Shown here piece after piece: positions 24,447 to 25,406 of a DNA stretch of 25,406 bases. A program made the position numbers and the translations under genes. The notes beneath the pieces were generated by a model. It did no database searches and was not told the origin of the DNA. It worked only from the letters and a program-made list of their open reading frames with translations. This DNA is from Christensenella sp. UBA1259 (GTDB taxonomy: Bacteria; Bacillota; Clostridia; Christensenellales; Borkfalkiaceae): positions 3,189-28,594 of the forward strand of contig DBVR01000047.1 in the NCBI GenBank assembly GCA_002308755.1. The letters run 5' to 3'. Every line of letters begins with the position of its first letter. The stretch's first letter is position 1.

Positions 24447-24454
24447 GGTGTAAA

Positions 24455-24910
24455 ATGGCTATAAGAAACATCATACAGGTAGGAGATCCTACGTTAAGAA
24501 AAAAAAGTTTTCCGGTAACGGATTTCGGCGAGAAAACGGCGGCGCTTCTCGAAGATATGAAAGATACACTTAAAAAAGCCGACGGGGTGGGACTTGCCGC
24601 ACCGCAGGTCGGGGTGTTGCGCCGCGTTTTCATAATAAATTTTGAGAATAATTACTACGAGTGTATAAACCCGCGGATGATAGAGCAGAAGGGCAAGCAG
24701 TTCGGCGACGAAGCGTGCCTTTCGGTCAAAGGAAAGTACGGCAAGGTCGAAAGACCTATGAAAGTAACGGTGAAAGCACAGGACAGAAACGGCAAAGAAT
24801 TCACCGTGAAAGCCGAAGGGTTTTTAGCCCGCGCTTTCTGCCACGAATACGACCATTTAGACGGCGTTTTGTATATAGATAAGGCAAAAAGCATAGAGGA
24901 AGACAAGTGA
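24455..24910 (+). CDS. def: Peptide deformylase
   Basis: A 151-residue metalloenzyme that removes the formyl group from nascent proteins. ATG 24455 with the AAGG ribosome site at 24445-24448 gives the standard N-terminus AIRNIIQVGDPTLR; the open frame extends upstream into priA but without family similarity. Motif 1 is GVGLAAPQVG (44-53). Motif 3 is HEYDHLDG, with metal ligands H130 and H134 and catalytic E131. Motif 2 reads EACLS (86-90) with metal ligand C88, where the family consensus is EGCLS, a G-to-A change next to the ligand. The next gene, fmt, encodes the formylation enzyme acting at the other end of the same cycle, and overlaps by 4 bases. Confidence 0.96.
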   Translation: MAIRNIIQVGDPTLRKKSFPVTDFGEKTAALLEDMKDTLKKADGVGLAAPQVGVLRRVFIINFENNYYECINPRMIEQKGKQFGDEACLSVKGKYGKVERPMKVTVKAQDRNGKEFTVKAEGFLARAFCHEYDHLDGVLYIDKAKSIEEDK

Positions 24911-25406
24911 AAATAATCTTTTTGGGAACGCCGGAATTTTCCGTTCCGTCCTTAAAACGAATATGCGAACTGCCTTTTGCGGAAGTTTCGACGGTAGTGT
25001 GCAATAAAGATAAGCCTTTCGGCAGAAAGAAAGTGCTTACGCCCCCGCCCGTAAAGGTGTTTGCCGAAAGTCTGGGAATCCCCGTTCTGCAATACGACAG
25101 AATACGGACGGAAGGGGAAAAAGACCTTAAAAAACTTTCTCCCGATATTATGGTAACCTGTGCTTTCGGGCAGATACTATCTCAGGAAATACTCGATATA
25201 CCGAAACTCGGTACTTATAATATACACGCGTCCCTTCTGCCGAAATACCGCGGCGCGTCGCCTATTCATTACGCGATAATGAACGGCGAAAAGGAAACGG
25301 GCGTTACCATCATGAAGACCGATATCGGGATAGATACAGGCGATATCCTTTTGCAAAGAAAGATCCGGATAGGGGAAACCGAGACCTGCGGCGAATTATT
25401 CGCAAG
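24907..25406 (+). CDS. fmt: Methionyl-tRNA formyltransferase (3' partial)
   Basis: The frame starts with GTG at 24907, overlapping the def stop (GTGA), and runs open to the window end, giving about 166 residues of an enzyme usually near 310. It transfers a formyl group from 10-formyl-tetrahydrofolate to initiator Met-tRNA. Visible features are the N-terminal IIFLGTPEFSVPSL, the folate and tRNA loop KDKPFGRKKVLTPPPVK, and the active site NIHASLLPKYRGASPI with N105 and H107, plus D143 in DIGIDTGDI, matching the catalytic trio of the E. coli enzyme. The C-terminal OB domain lies outside the window. The def-fmt order is standard. Confidence 0.95.
   Translation, partial: MKIIFLGTPEFSVPSLKRICELPFAEVSTVVCNKDKPFGRKKVLTPPPVKVFAESLGIPVLQYDRIRTEGEKDLKKLSPDIMVTCAFGQILSQEILDIPKLGTYNIHASLLPKYRGASPIHYAIMNGEKETGVTIMKTDIGIDTGDILLQRKIRIGETETCGELFA

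Noticed and set aside
24275..24454. Upstream extension of the def frame inside priA
   Set aside because: It overlaps conserved PriA sequence in another frame; ATG 24455 with AAGG gives the standard deformylase start.
1..25406. tRNA or rRNA genes, CRISPR arrays, insertion sequences, prophage or defence genes
   Set aside because: Genes are packed with gaps of at most about 105 bases, no direct-repeat arrays or transposase-like proteins were seen, and every larger frame has a housekeeping or described assignment.

Overview
The window is a densely packed, entirely plus-strand stretch of a bacterial chromosome with 22 protein-coding genes, the first and last cut by the window edges. Gene content and order point to Bacillota, most likely an uncultured Clostridia lineage. 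The supporting blocks are DUF1385-prmC-prfA, pcrA-ligA, and yicC-gmk-rpoZ-priA-def-fmt, together with a clostridial DUF5685 protein and a Re-citrate-synthase-like enzyme. Base composition (moderate GC by eye, frequent ATA Ile codons) looks uniform. I see no tRNA, rRNA, CRISPR array, insertion sequence, integrase or phage gene, and no sign of recent transfer. The longest gene-free gaps are about 75-105 bases, and they hold promoters, terminators or inverted repeats.

Layout. (1) 1-5268: a DUF1385 membrane domain fused to the release-factor methyltransferase PrmC, then release factor 1 (its substrate), an AspB-type aspartate aminotransferase and an HMGL-like condensing enzyme resembling Re-citrate synthase. 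Junctions are short or overlapping, as in one operon. (2) 5269-5811: a small P-loop NTPase of unknown function as a one-gene unit with its own promoter and intrinsic terminator. (3) 5828-11721: threonine synthase, tryptophanyl-tRNA synthetase, a three-gene module of unknown function (DUF5685 protein, a J-domain-like protein without HPD, and a six-helix membrane protein), and an RlmD-type rRNA methyltransferase. (4) 11733-16176: two membrane-anchored GGDEF proteins flanking an S15/CocE-type hydrolase, then Maf. (5) 16204-20454: a terminator, a strong promoter, then pcrA and ligA. (6) 20452-25406: an inverted repeat and a second strong promoter, then yicC, gmk and rpoZ, a terminator, and priA, def and fmt.

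Functionally this is mostly information processing: translation termination and initiation (PrmC/RF1, Def/Fmt, TrpRS), rRNA modification, replication and repair (PcrA, LigA, PriA), RNA decay (YicC), GMP kinase and RNA polymerase omega. It also includes aspartate/threonine/citrate-node metabolism and a small cyclic-di-GMP signalling cluster.

I do not see an obvious dramatic new system. The best candidates for undescribed biology are the overlapping DUF5685 / HPD-less J-domain / six-TM module (8314-10300), the GGDEF-hydrolase-GGDEF sandwich, the DUF1385-PrmC fusion, and the regulatory layout: a predicted leaderless pcrA mRNA, an extended -10 element shared by pcrA and yicC, and terminators lying directly against the thrC and priA start codons.
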